Positions 6,993 through 13,736 of a stretch of DNA of 15,094 nucleotides are shown here, piece after piece; the first letter of the stretch is position 1; each line of letters opens with the position of its first letter. A program made the position numbers and the translations under genes. This stretch comes from J088 sp003695505 [NCBI: Candidatus Dadabacteria bacterium] (GTDB lineage: Bacteria; J088), in contig RFIY01000249.1 of NCBI GenBank assembly GCA_003695505.1, positions 1-15,094 of the forward strand. Reading direction: 5' to 3'. The notes under the pieces were generated by a model. It saw nothing but the letters and a program-made list of their open reading frames with translations. It made no database searches and had not been told where the DNA came from.

Positions 6993-8204
6993 TCAGGCGA
7001 CGGCCCGCTGATCGCCGCCCTTGACCCGGCGCGGGACAAAATCTGGCTCACGCGCTTCAAGCAGGAGTTCGATGTGATCCCGCAGCATACGGTTACCTGC
7101 CGCCGCCCAGAGACGATTCGCACCGGGCAGGTTCCTGCGAAGGCGCTCCGTCGAGCGTATCACCCGGCTGACCCCACGAACCGCCGTCGTCCAGCGCCGG
7201 TTGGGGATTTCGAGTGCGGACGCCACTTCGGGCGCATTGAACGTCCAGACGAGTCCATCGTGGTACCGCTGCAACAACGGCGCCATCCAGCGATCGAACG
7301 GCGACAGCGCGAATGCACCGAAAATTCCCCGCAAGGCCTGCGCCAGTGCGACGGAATCGTCATCGGCCGGCGGCTGAATCTGATCGATCATCTCGGCAAT
7401 ATGCCAGGCGCGCCGTTCGTCTGACAAATGTTCCAGCAACGCAGGATCGACACCGCTGAGCCAGCCGGACACGCACCAGAGATGCATCACGGCATCGGCT
7501 TCCTCGCGTGTGAACTGGAAACCAATCTGCCGAGCTCCACGCAGCATCAACGACGAGAACTCAATCACGGTGCCGGCCATGTCCGCCTGATTGATCGGCA
7601 TGCCCCAGTCCGCCGCGCGCCATTCGGGACTGCGTCGAAGCGCCTGTCGGACCACGGCGTGCATCAGCCGGACATGTAACGTAATCTTCCAGCCCGCGTG
7701 CCCGGGCAATAACCCATCCTCCTGAATCGTCTCGACGACGAAGCGCCCTGTTTCTGCCAGTCTGCGTGGCGCCATGCGGTCGAGCTGCCCGGTCCAGACG
7801 AGCGGTTTCACACCGGCGCTGCTCCGATAGCCGTTCATCAATGAGAACGACGACAGAATCAGCGACGACGAAACACCGAGGCGCTGGTATGTCCGCGCAC
7901 CGAGCCTCATTTTGTCTCGATCAACCCAGTCCGGCAGTGTTCGAGATACGTCGAGCAACCGCCTCGCCGCCCCTGGCAGCCCGGCAGGGTCACCGCCACG
8001 TTCGACTGTTTCCCGGAACATACGCAGACCGCGGCCCCGCCCCATCGCCTGAAGCGCCTGTACCGCATCGTCGGCAAGCGGATCGCCCTGCCAGTAGTAG
8101 CCGGCGTACCAGTCAGCGAGCGCGCCGTAGCGCTGGCGGGCATACCAACGGTTGCGATAACGCGACGGAAAGGATTCGCGAGAACGCGGGGGCATATCAG
8201 GCAT
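6993..8204 (-). CDS. DUF2236 / MpaB family oxygenase-like protein (rubber-oxygenase superfamily)
   Basis: A 403-residue, mainly helical protein of the PF09995-type family that includes latex-clearing protein Lcp and MpaB, haem-b proteins that cleave or oxidise isoprenoid or polyketide substrates. The recognisable core is SLMNGYRSSAGVKPLVWTG (121-139), then RRLAETGRFVVETIQEDGLLPG (147-168), then KITLHVRLMHAVVR (173-186), where H182 is the likely haem ligand and K173/R179 are nearby polar residues. The second half has HLWCVSGWLSGVDPALL (241-257). The frame extends to a TTG at 8267, but the ATG at 8204 is preferred: GGAGG lies 8 bases upstream (8213-8217), and the TTG sits in the candidate -35 box. 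No signal peptide is seen, so extracellular rubber is not its substrate. It is divergent from an aldehyde dehydrogenase and ends 34 bp from the convergent Hsp70-fusion gene. Confidence 0.85.
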   Translation of the reverse strand: MPDMPPRSRESFPSRYRNRWYARQRYGALADWYAGYYWQGDPLADDAVQALQAMGRGRGLRMFRETVERGGDPAGLPGAARRLLDVSRTLPDWVDRDKMRLGARTYQRLGVSSSLILSSFSLMNGYRSSAGVKPLVWTGQLDRMAPRRLAETGRFVVETIQEDGLLPGHAGWKITLHVRLMHAVVRQALRRSPEWRAADWGMPINQADMAGTVIEFSSLMLRGARQIGFQFTREEADAVMHLWCVSGWLSGVDPALLEHLSDERRAWHIAEMIDQIQPPADDDSVALAQALRGIFGAFALSPFDRWMAPLLQRYHDGLVWTFNAPEVASALEIPNRRWTTAVRGVSRVIRSTERLRRNLPGANRLWAAAGNRMLRDHIELLLEAREPDFVPRRVKGGDQRAVA

Positions 8205-8212
8205 CGGATCGA

Positions 8213-8217
8213 CCTCC
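8213..8217 (-). promoter_or_regulatory. Shine-Dalgarno site fixing the DUF2236 start
   Basis: The minus strand reads GGAGG here, 8 bases before the ATG at 8204. It is the best ribosome site in the upstream region and argues for a start 21 codons inside the longest open frame. Confidence 0.75.
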
Positions 8218-8238
8218 AGGCGGGTGCGATTCACGTTC

Positions 8239-8267
8239 AAGCTAACCGACAGACCAAAATCCGTCAA
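8239..8267 (-). promoter_or_regulatory. Candidate promoter of the DUF2236 gene
   Basis: On the minus strand TTGACG (8262-8267) is followed after 17 bases by TAGCTT (8239-8244). The -35 box is strong (5 of 6), the -10 weak. The predicted start near 8232 gives a leader of about 28 bases that includes the GGAGG site. The -35 box lies inside the inverted repeat at 8261-8276, which suggests control of this promoter by a bound regulator. Confidence 0.45.
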
Positions 8268-8276
8268 CCCTGACGG
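8261..8276. promoter_or_regulatory. Perfect inverted repeat over the DUF2236 -35 box (operator candidate)
   Basis: CCGTCA-ACCC-TGACGG: two 6-base arms, 4-base spacer, 16 bp in total. It covers the candidate -35 of the DUF2236 gene and lies about 50 bp upstream of the extended -10 of the divergent aldehyde dehydrogenase gene, so one bound dimer could affect both. The regulator is unknown; the TetR gene in this window is 5 kb away. Confidence 0.45.
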
Positions 8277-8324
8277 TAAATGGCCGAAAAACTTCCGAAT
8301 CGACGGGACGACCGCACTCGAAGC

Positions 8325-8333
8325 TGGTATGAT
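8325..8333 (+). promoter_or_regulatory. Extended -10 promoter for the aldehyde dehydrogenase gene
   Basis: TGGTATGAT: a TATGAT box (8328-8333) with the TG extension one base upstream. The -35 at proper spacing (GGGACG, 8305-8310) is poor, typical of extended -10 promoters. Transcription would start near 8340, placing the inverted repeat at 8359-8384 in the untranslated leader, about 20-45 bases from the RNA end. Confidence 0.5.
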
Positions 8334-8358
8334 GTCAGAATCACCTGACTCTTAGAAA

Positions 8359-8384
8359 CAATCTTCTATGAAACAGGAAGATTG
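8359..8384 (+). promoter_or_regulatory. Perfect 8-bp inverted repeat in the aldehyde dehydrogenase leader
   Basis: CAATCTTC (8359-8366) and GAAGATTG (8377-8384) are exact reverse complements separated by 10 bases, centre to centre 18 bp. It lies between the predicted transcription start and the Shine-Dalgarno site GGGAGG (8390-8395). It could be a repressor operator placed downstream of the promoter, or an RNA hairpin ending 5 bases before the ribosome site. The AT-rich arms contrast with the GC-rich surroundings, which makes chance less likely. Confidence 0.5.
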
Positions 8385-8389
8385 CCCCA

Positions 8390-8395
8390 GGGAGG
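8390..8395 (+). promoter_or_regulatory. Shine-Dalgarno site fixing the aldehyde dehydrogenase start
   Basis: GGGAGG followed by 5 bases and the ATG at 8401. The open frame reaches an earlier ATG at 8368, but that one has no ribosome site and lies in the loop of the inverted repeat, so 8401 is preferred. Confidence 0.85.
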
Positions 8396-8400
8396 TCCAT

Positions 8401-9855
8401 ATGAACGTTGCCGAATCCGATCTGCGCGAACGCACCGACGAACTGGCAGAAATCGAGCGGCTGGAATCACTGCTTGCGACTCAGCGCGAGGCTTTCCTGC
8501 GCGACCCTGCGCCCAGCTATGAACAACGCATGGAAAACCTCGCGCGTCTCAAACGGATGATTGTCGACCACCAGCAGGACATCGTCGATGCCGTGTGCGC
8601 TGACTTTGAAGGCGGGCACTCCCGGCACGAAGCGGTGTTCGCAGAGATTTTCACCTCGGTCAACAACCTGAAATACACCATGAAGCGGCTAAGAAGCTGG
8701 ATGCGGCCACAACGCCGTCACGTCGACCTGACGCTGCAGCCTGCAAAGGCAAAGGTCCTGTTCCAGCCGAAGGGTGTGGTTGGCATCATCTCGCCCTGGA
8801 ACTATCCGGCCTACCTGGCGTTCGCGCCACTGACGGCCGCGCTGGCAGCCGGGAATCGCGCCATCCTGAAACCGTCCGAGATCACGCCGCACACATCGGA
8901 GGCAATGAAACAGTTGCTCGCCCAGATCTTTGACGAAGAACTGGTTGCCGTCGTAACCGGCGGTCCGCGTGTCGGCGAAGCGTTCAGCAAGTTGCCGTGG
9001 GATCACCTGTTCTTCACCGGATCGACGTCACTTGGTCGCCTGATCATGAAGAACGCCGCCGACAATCTCGTACCGGTGACGCTCGAACTCGGTGGCAAGT
9101 CCCCGACGATCATCCACCGTGACTATCCGGTTGCGAAGGCAGCAAAGCGCATCGTGTCTGGCAAGTACCTCAACGGCGGACAGACCTGCGTCGCGCCCGA
9201 CTATCTGTTCGTACACCGCGATCGCGTCCAGGAGATGGTCGATGCCCTGCGCGAGGAAGTCGCACGGGCGTATCCACGCATTTTCGACAACCCCGACTAT
9301 ACCGGCATCGTCAACGAACGCCATTTCAACCGGCTGCAATCGTATCTCGAGGACGCGCGCGACAAGGGCGCAGAGATCATCGAGATCAATCCTGCGGGGG
9401 AAACGCCGCCGCCCGACACCCGCAAGATCGCGCCGACGATCCTGCTCAATGTCAACGACGACATGCGCGTGATGCAGGATGAGATTTTCGGCCCACTGCT
9501 GCCCATTCTGCCATACGACAGCCTCGAAGACGCGATCGCATTCGTCAATCGGCGGCCACGCCCGCTTGCGCTCTACTACTTCGATGACGACGCCTACCGT
9601 GCCGAGCGCGTACTCGAGCGCACCGTATCCGGCAATGCCTGTATCAATGAAACCGTCATGCATGTCGCGACCGATGACCTGCCGTTTGGTGGCATTGGTG
9701 AGAGCGGTCTGGGTGCATATCACGGTCGCGAGGGGTTCGAAACGTTTTCCCACAAGAAAGGCATTCTGGTCAAGGGCCGCTTCAATTCCGCCAATTTCAT
9801 CGGACCGCCCTATGACGCGAAGATGGATCGCATCCTGAAACTGCTGGTCCGCTGA
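8401..9855 (+). CDS. Aldehyde dehydrogenase, coniferyl-aldehyde dehydrogenase type
   Basis: A 484-residue NAD(P)-dependent enzyme that oxidises an aldehyde to the acid. The catalytic set is complete: N134 in SPWNYP, K157 in LKPSE, FFTGST (204-209) for cofactor binding, E229 in LELGGK, nucleophile C263 in GGQTC, and EIFGP (361-365). The short N-terminus, the LPFGGIGESGLGAYHGREGFETFSHKK-type ending (from 427) and the C-terminal tail (FIGPPYDAKMDRILKLLVR) match the class-3 / coniferyl aldehyde dehydrogenase branch. Members act on aromatic, fatty or terpenoid aldehydes, so 'coniferyl' is a family label and not a proven substrate. It is divergent from the DUF2236 oxygenase gene, which could supply an aldehyde. 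It is monocistronic, with its own promoter and a terminator 27 bp after the stop. Confidence 0.93.
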   Translation: MNVAESDLRERTDELAEIERLESLLATQREAFLRDPAPSYEQRMENLARLKRMIVDHQQDIVDAVCADFEGGHSRHEAVFAEIFTSVNNLKYTMKRLRSWMRPQRRHVDLTLQPAKAKVLFQPKGVVGIISPWNYPAYLAFAPLTAALAAGNRAILKPSEITPHTSEAMKQLLAQIFDEELVAVVTGGPRVGEAFSKLPWDHLFFTGSTSLGRLIMKNAADNLVPVTLELGGKSPTIIHRDYPVAKAAKRIVSGKYLNGGQTCVAPDYLFVHRDRVQEMVDALREEVARAYPRIFDNPDYTGIVNERHFNRLQSYLEDARDKGAEIIEINPAGETPPPDTRKIAPTILLNVNDDMRVMQDEIFGPLLPILPYDSLEDAIAFVNRRPRPLALYYFDDDAYRAERVLERTVSGNACINETVMHVATDDLPFGGIGESGLGAYHGREGFETFSHKKGILVKGRFNSANFIGPPYDAKMDRILKLLVR

Positions 9856-9882
9856 CCCGCAACCCCAGCCACGATGATACCG

Positions 9883-9908
9883 ACAGGCCCGCCGAAAGGC
9901 GGGCCTGT
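9883..9908 (+). terminator. Hairpin terminator after the aldehyde dehydrogenase gene
   Basis: A perfect 11-bp stem (ACAGGCCCGCC / GGCGGGCCTGT) closed by a GAAA tetraloop, followed by TTCAGTTTCC. The U-run is imperfect, but stem and loop are textbook. It begins 27 bp after the stop codon. On the minus strand the following bases (CGGTATC) lack a U-run, so it works best for the plus strand; it also directly abuts the stop of the convergent SRPBCC gene. Confidence 0.85.
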
Positions 9909-10535
9909 TCAGTTTCCGGTCCTGGGGGATGGCGCTGATACCGCGCGAGGGGGGGTAAACACGCCGCGCTCCGGCGCAGGCGCGCGAACGACCGAATCAT
10001 CGAGAACATGCAGCAGGCCCGAGAGATTCTGCTGCGTTTCCGCGTCGACGACCTTGCGAATCAGATCGACGGACAACCGCGCAAACGGGTTGGGCCCTAC
10101 GTCCCCGTAAACACGCCAGGTCACAATACTGCGAGCATCGTCCAGTCGTGCATCGCGGACGAGGATTTCGCCCGTCACCTGCATCGCCGATCCAGTGAAA
10201 CGCAGTTCGTAGACCATGCGGTCATGCGCGCGCGATTTCACATGCAGCTCCCCCTGTCCCGCGCGCTCACCTGTCCATGTAAACCCCTCGCTTCCGCCTG
10301 CGGCGATCCAGTCGATCGAGATCGTGGGATCATGCTGCGTCGACCAGATGCTCCACTCGGGCCAGGTGCGCAAATCGGATACCACGCGCCAGACGTCCGC
10401 TGGCGTGGCCGAACTGACATCCGTCGCCGAAACGTGCCATGTCCGGGGTATCCACATTGCCACGAGTACGGTGAGCAACACCACGCTGACAAAACCGGCG
10501 ATGACAAATAGAATGAAACGACCCACAGTCTGCAT
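9909..10535 (-). CDS. Membrane-anchored SRPBCC (START / polyketide-cyclase-like) protein
   Basis: A 208-residue protein. Residues 7-29 are a transmembrane helix preceded by R6, so the N-terminus should be inside and the rest periplasmic. Residues 33-180 show the SRPBCC fold pattern: HVSATDVSSATPADVWRVVSDL (34-55), WPEWSIWS (58-65), alternating beta strands with GFTWTG (84-89), TWRVYGDVGPNPFARL (139-154), and a last long helix (DLIRKVVDAETQQNLSGLLHVL). Such domains form a deep hydrophobic pocket that binds lipids, sterols or polyketides; no catalytic residue can be named. The C-terminal 25 residues are Pro/Arg-rich and probably disordered. AAGGGAA just before the ATG is an acceptable ribosome site. 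It is divergent from MmgE/PrpD with a 45-bp gap and convergent with the aldehyde dehydrogenase. Its job in this region is not clear. Confidence 0.82.
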   Translation of the reverse strand: MQTVGRFILFVIAGFVSVVLLTVLVAMWIPRTWHVSATDVSSATPADVWRVVSDLRTWPEWSIWSTQHDPTISIDWIAAGGSEGFTWTGERAGQGELHVKSRAHDRMVYELRFTGSAMQVTGEILVRDARLDDARSIVTWRVYGDVGPNPFARLSVDLIRKVVDAETQQNLSGLLHVLDDSVVRAPAPERGVFTPPRAVSAPSPRTGN

Positions 10536-10580
10536 TTCCCTTGCGTTGCTTGTTTCTTTTCCTGATCAACAGGGTAACCG

Positions 10581-11939
10581 ATGTCTATTGATCCGCTTGT
10601 CGACTTTGTCACACAACAGCCGGTTACGACCGAGGCGCGGCAGATTGCGGCGGACACATTGCTCGATTCGTTGACCTGCGCAATCGCCGCAACGGCGTCC
10701 GGAGACCGTCTGGTCGAGCGCCTCGTGCGGCACGGACTCGATCAGGGCGGCACACCCGAAGCTGCGATTCTGACGCAGTCCCTGCAGTTCCCGGCGCAGA
10801 ACGCCGCGCGCATCAACGCGGCAGCCATCCACGCGCTCGATTTTGACGACACGACGTTGACAAGCTGGATCGGTCATCCGAGCGCAGTTCTGTACGGCGC
10901 GCTTCTGGCCGTTGCATCGCGCGAACTGGCGACCGTTGGCGATGTACTCGACGCCTGGGCCATTGGCTTCGAAGTCGGCGCGCGTCTGGGCGAGGCCGGC
11001 GGCCAAGAGTCCTACCAGCGCGGCTGGCACAACACGGCCACGCTCGGCACGGTTGCTGCGGCCGCGGCGATCGCCCGTCTGCTTGGCTTCGATGCCGATC
11101 GAGCCCAGGCCGCGATCGGTCTTGCCGCGACGATGAGCAGCGGACTCAAGGTTGCATTCGGCTCGGATGCGAAACCGTTGCAGGTTGGCCAGGCTGCCGC
11201 CAACGCGGTACTGGCTTCGGATCTTGCGGGGCAGGGCCTGCGCACGGCTTCGGATGTGCTCTTTGCCCGGCACGGCTGGCTCGAAGCGCTCGGCGTACCC
11301 GACGGGCAAGGCCTCGCGCGTTTTACCGATGCGACAGCGGATCTCGGCCAGCGCTGGGACATCCTCGACGCCGGCATTACGTTCAAGCTTTGGCCCTGCT
11401 GTGCGTACACGCACTGGGCGATCGAAGCTGCGCTCGAACTGCGAGAACGCGTCAACACCGATCAGATCACCTCGGTGACCCTGCATGCCTCCGAAACGGC
11501 ACGCGCGACCTGTCGCCACGATCGCCCGTCCAACCCGGCAGACGCACGCTTTTCGCTGCCGGCCACCGCTGCGGTTGCGCTTGTCGAAGGATGGCCGTCT
11601 CCGCAACACTTTGTCGGGGAACAGCTACCTGCCGGGGTGCGAGAGCTCATCGTCCGGTGCAACTATGCCCCCGCGCCCGACGCCCTGCCGGACTGGGGCG
11701 GAGAGCTGACCATCGAGCACCGTGACGGCACCATACTCCATTCCGTGGTCGAGACACCGCGCGGCCATCAACGCCGGCCGCTGTCCGCGGCGGACATGCG
11801 GGCCAAGTTTGACGCGGCCACAGCGCCGCTTCGCGCATCCGGTCGACCCGCACCCGAATGGGACATCCTGTATGAACTGATCCGCACGCCGGATCGGCGC
11901 GTTGATGAACTGCTCGCTGCGCCGCTGACAGGCTACTAG
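10581..11939 (+). CDS. MmgE/PrpD family protein
   Basis: A 452-residue member of the MmgE/PrpD family, which includes 2-methylcitrate dehydratase, cis-aconitate decarboxylase and the iminodisuccinate epimerase type. Family motifs are visible: NAAAIHALDFDDTT (79-92) with GHPS (98-101), the region GWHNTATLGTVAAAAA (148-163), FGSDAKPLQVGQAAANAV (193-210), and TFKLWPCCAYTHWAIEA (267-283) near the start of the second domain. Length is typical. Many members not next to prpB/prpC are of unknown substrate, and no prpB, prpC or acn gene is in view, so a methylcitrate-cycle role is not supported. AGGGT lies 6 bases before the ATG. The TAG overlaps the stop of the convergent AI-2E family gene by 4 bp. 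It is probably a cytoplasmic lyase, epimerase or hydratase acting on a di- or tricarboxylate. Confidence 0.88.
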   Translation: MSIDPLVDFVTQQPVTTEARQIAADTLLDSLTCAIAATASGDRLVERLVRHGLDQGGTPEAAILTQSLQFPAQNAARINAAAIHALDFDDTTLTSWIGHPSAVLYGALLAVASRELATVGDVLDAWAIGFEVGARLGEAGGQESYQRGWHNTATLGTVAAAAAIARLLGFDADRAQAAIGLAATMSSGLKVAFGSDAKPLQVGQAAANAVLASDLAGQGLRTASDVLFARHGWLEALGVPDGQGLARFTDATADLGQRWDILDAGITFKLWPCCAYTHWAIEAALELRERVNTDQITSVTLHASETARATCRHDRPSNPADARFSLPATAAVALVEGWPSPQHFVGEQLPAGVRELIVRCNYAPAPDALPDWGGELTIEHRDGTILHSVVETPRGHQRRPLSAADMRAKFDAATAPLRASGRPAPEWDILYELIRTPDRRVDELLAAPLTGY

Positions 11940-13003
11940 TCAGCAGCCGCCTGCGGCTCTGCCTTCGGCCAGGCCTCAAGGACCGCGCGAATCACAATGG
12001 CCAGCGGAATCGCAAAAAAGACACCCCAGACACCCCAGAGCCCCCCAAACAGCAGCACGGCGACAATGATCGCCAACGGATGCAGATTGACCATCTCCGA
12101 AAACAGAAACGGCACAAGCACGTTGCCGTCGAGTCCCTGAATGACGAGATAGGCAATCACCACGGTCGCGAAATCGGATGTCAGGCCATACTGGAACGCG
12201 GCGATGAGCGCGACGGGGATCGTCACAACGGTTGCGCCGACGTAGGGGATCAACACGCTCATACCGACCGCCAGCCCAAGCAACGCTGCATACTGCAAGT
12301 GCAGGAGCGCCAGTGCCACATAGGTCACACTACCGACGATCGTAATTTCGACAAACTTCCCGCGAACATAGTTGGCGAGCTGTGCATCGACTTCATTCCA
12401 GACTTCGCGCGCCAGACTACGCTCGGACGGCAGGAACCGTTTGGCCCAGGCCTGGATCTCGTAGCGATCGGCCAGCAGAAACCAGATCATCAGCGGCACG
12501 AGAATCAGATAGACGAACGATGCCATCAGTCCGGGTAACCATGCAATCGAGATGGACACGAGCTGCTGCCCCAGCCGCCCCGCCTCACGCCCGACATCGG
12601 CAAGCAACAATTGAATCTGCTCCGCCGACAACAAGGTGGGGTAGCGGGCCGCCAGTTCTGCCAGATCGGCGCGCCACTGTGCCATGAATGTGGGCAACTG
12701 ACGCAGGAAGTCCCCAGCTTCGACGATCACCAGCGGAAGGGCAACCGTCAGCAACAGCAAGGCAAACAGCAGGAACAGCGCGTACACGATCCAGACCGCG
12801 GCTTTTCGCCCCAGTCCGATCCGTTCGAGACGTCCAACCAGTCCTTCGAGCAGATAGGCCAGAACGAGACTGACGAGAAGCGGCGGAACCAGCTCAACGG
12901 CAAGCCAGATCAGCCCAGCCGCGAGCAGCAGGATCACCGTCAGCGTCACAGCCCGAGGATCAGAAAACGCGCGCTCGTACCAGTCTCGCAGATAATCGAA
13001 CAT
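11936..13003 (-). CDS. AI-2E / PerM family inner-membrane transporter
   Basis: A 355-residue polytopic membrane protein with the family layout. Two closely spaced N-terminal helices (about 20-52) come first, a third at 68-95, then a soluble, helix-rich segment (about 97-150). A fourth helix (155-177) is followed by LADRYEIQAWAKRFLP (177-192) and NYVRGKFVEI (211-220). Then come IPYVGA (252-257), DGNVLVPFLFSEMVNLHPLAII (292-313) and the glycine-rich ending FGGLWGVWGVFFAIPLA (319-335). The 'hP.a.i...l.gg...G..G...a.P' pattern is the family signature. Known members export autoinducer-2 (TqsA) or act as cation antiporters, so the substrate here is open. The start at 13003 has no clear Shine-Dalgarno site; a TACAAT box (13012-13017, minus strand) lies only about 9 bases ahead, which would give a nearly leaderless mRNA. 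It shares a CTAG stop with MmgE/PrpD. Confidence 0.88.
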   Translation of the reverse strand: MFDYLRDWYERAFSDPRAVTLTVILLLAAGLIWLAVELVPPLLVSLVLAYLLEGLVGRLERIGLGRKAAVWIVYALFLLFALLLLTVALPLVIVEAGDFLRQLPTFMAQWRADLAELAARYPTLLSAEQIQLLLADVGREAGRLGQQLVSISIAWLPGLMASFVYLILVPLMIWFLLADRYEIQAWAKRFLPSERSLAREVWNEVDAQLANYVRGKFVEITIVGSVTYVALALLHLQYAALLGLAVGMSVLIPYVGATVVTIPVALIAAFQYGLTSDFATVVIAYLVIQGLDGNVLVPFLFSEMVNLHPLAIIVAVLLFGGLWGVWGVFFAIPLAIVIRAVLEAWPKAEPQAAAD

Positions 13004-13051
13004 TGTCGATCATTGTACACACGGGCCGCGCCCACAGCCGCACGCACGTCG

Positions 13052-13080
13052 TTGCGGTTCCGCTGCGAGCGCGGGATACT
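13052..13080 (+). promoter_or_regulatory. Candidate promoter of the TetR gene
   Basis: TTGCGG (13052-13057), a 17-base spacer and GATACT (13075-13080) lie 38 bp before the TetR ATG. The match is moderate. The 115-bp gap also has to serve the divergent AI-2E family gene. A CATTGT direct repeat (13001-13006 and 13011-13016) lies at that gene's start. No clear palindromic TetR operator was found in the gap. Confidence 0.35.
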
Positions 13081-13118
13081 GTGAGTCGGTTCGCACGGCT
13101 ACGCTGGAAATCCGCTCA

Positions 13119-13736
13119 ATGAATCTGCAGGCCCGCAAAAGCGCCCGAACGAGGCAGCGCATCCTCGACGCCACGCTCGACTGTCTGATCGAGCGCGGTT
13201 ACGCACGGACGTCAACCAATGACATCGTCGCGCGCGCCGGTGTCTCCCGTGGCGCGATGCTGCATCACTTCCCGTCGCGCAACGAGCTGTTCGTCGCGGC
13301 GATCGAACACATCAGTCGTGGGCAACTTGACCGCTTCCGGGACGCCGTAACGAATCTGCCCGAGGCGCCGGCGGCGCGAATCGATCAGGCGATCGAGCTC
13401 GTCTGGGAATCCTTCTCACAGCCGGCATACGCCGCGATTCTCGAGCTCGGCATCGCCGCCCGGCACGAGCCCGAACTCGCCGAGGGGCTTCGTTCGGCGG
13501 CACGCCGGTTTGAACAGGAAGTCGCCGAAGTGTTGCGCGATCTTTTTGCCAGCGCCGGAGTGACCGAGCAGCTTCTGGATCTTGGGCAACTGCTGGTGAA
13601 CTGGCTGATGCACGGTATGGCGCTGTCCCGCCTGATCGACGACCGTCCAGATCAACAACAAACAGGACTTGAAGTCATCCGCACGCTGGCTCGGCAGGCG
13701 CTCGCCTCGCCGGAACTGCTGTCGAATGACGGCTAG
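13119..13736 (+). CDS. TetR/AcrR family transcriptional regulator
   Basis: A 205-residue regulator. Residues 8-64 are a typical TetR DNA-binding domain: TRQRILDATLDCLIERGYARTS (11-32), with helix-turn-helix TNDIVARAGVSRGAMLHHF (33-51) followed by PSRNELFVAAIEHI. The C-terminal part (about 70-200) is the variable ligand-binding and dimerisation region and gives no hint of the ligand. These proteins usually repress neighbouring or divergent genes and release on binding a small hydrophobic molecule. By position its targets are itself and the divergent AI-2E family gene; control of the oxygenase/aldehyde dehydrogenase region is possible but not shown. The ribosome site (GGAAAT) is weak. Its stop overlaps that of the convergent potassium channel gene in a CTAG. 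Confidence 0.93.
   Translation: MNLQARKSARTRQRILDATLDCLIERGYARTSTNDIVARAGVSRGAMLHHFPSRNELFVAAIEHISRGQLDRFRDAVTNLPEAPAARIDQAIELVWESFSQPAYAAILELGIAARHEPELAEGLRSAARRFEQEVAEVLRDLFASAGVTEQLLDLGQLLVNWLMHGMALSRLIDDRPDQQQTGLEVIRTLARQALASPELLSNDG

Noticed and set aside
6747-7424. 225-codon plus-strand frame running across the Hsp70-fusion end and into the DUF2236 gene
   Set aside because: It overlaps two well-supported genes on both sides, is rich in Arg/Pro/Ser and shows no recognisable domain.
8205-8267. Longer start (TTG at 8267) for the DUF2236 protein
   Set aside because: The TTG forms part of the best -35 box, lacks a ribosome site, and the ATG at 8204 has GGAGG at good spacing.
10561-10573. 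CCTG-N5-CAGG palindrome in the gap between SRPBCC and MmgE/PrpD
   Set aside because: Arms of only 4 bases; expected by chance at this GC content.
10566-11609. 347-codon minus-strand frame opposite MmgE/PrpD
   Set aside because: Arginine- and glycine-rich shadow frame; MmgE/PrpD motifs are unmistakable on the plus strand.
11945-11958. Inverted repeat AGCCGC-CT-GCGGCT as a terminator for MmgE/PrpD
   Set aside because: Short stem with a 2- to 4-base loop, no U-run, and it lies in the coding end of the AI-2E family gene (Ala/Gln-rich tail).
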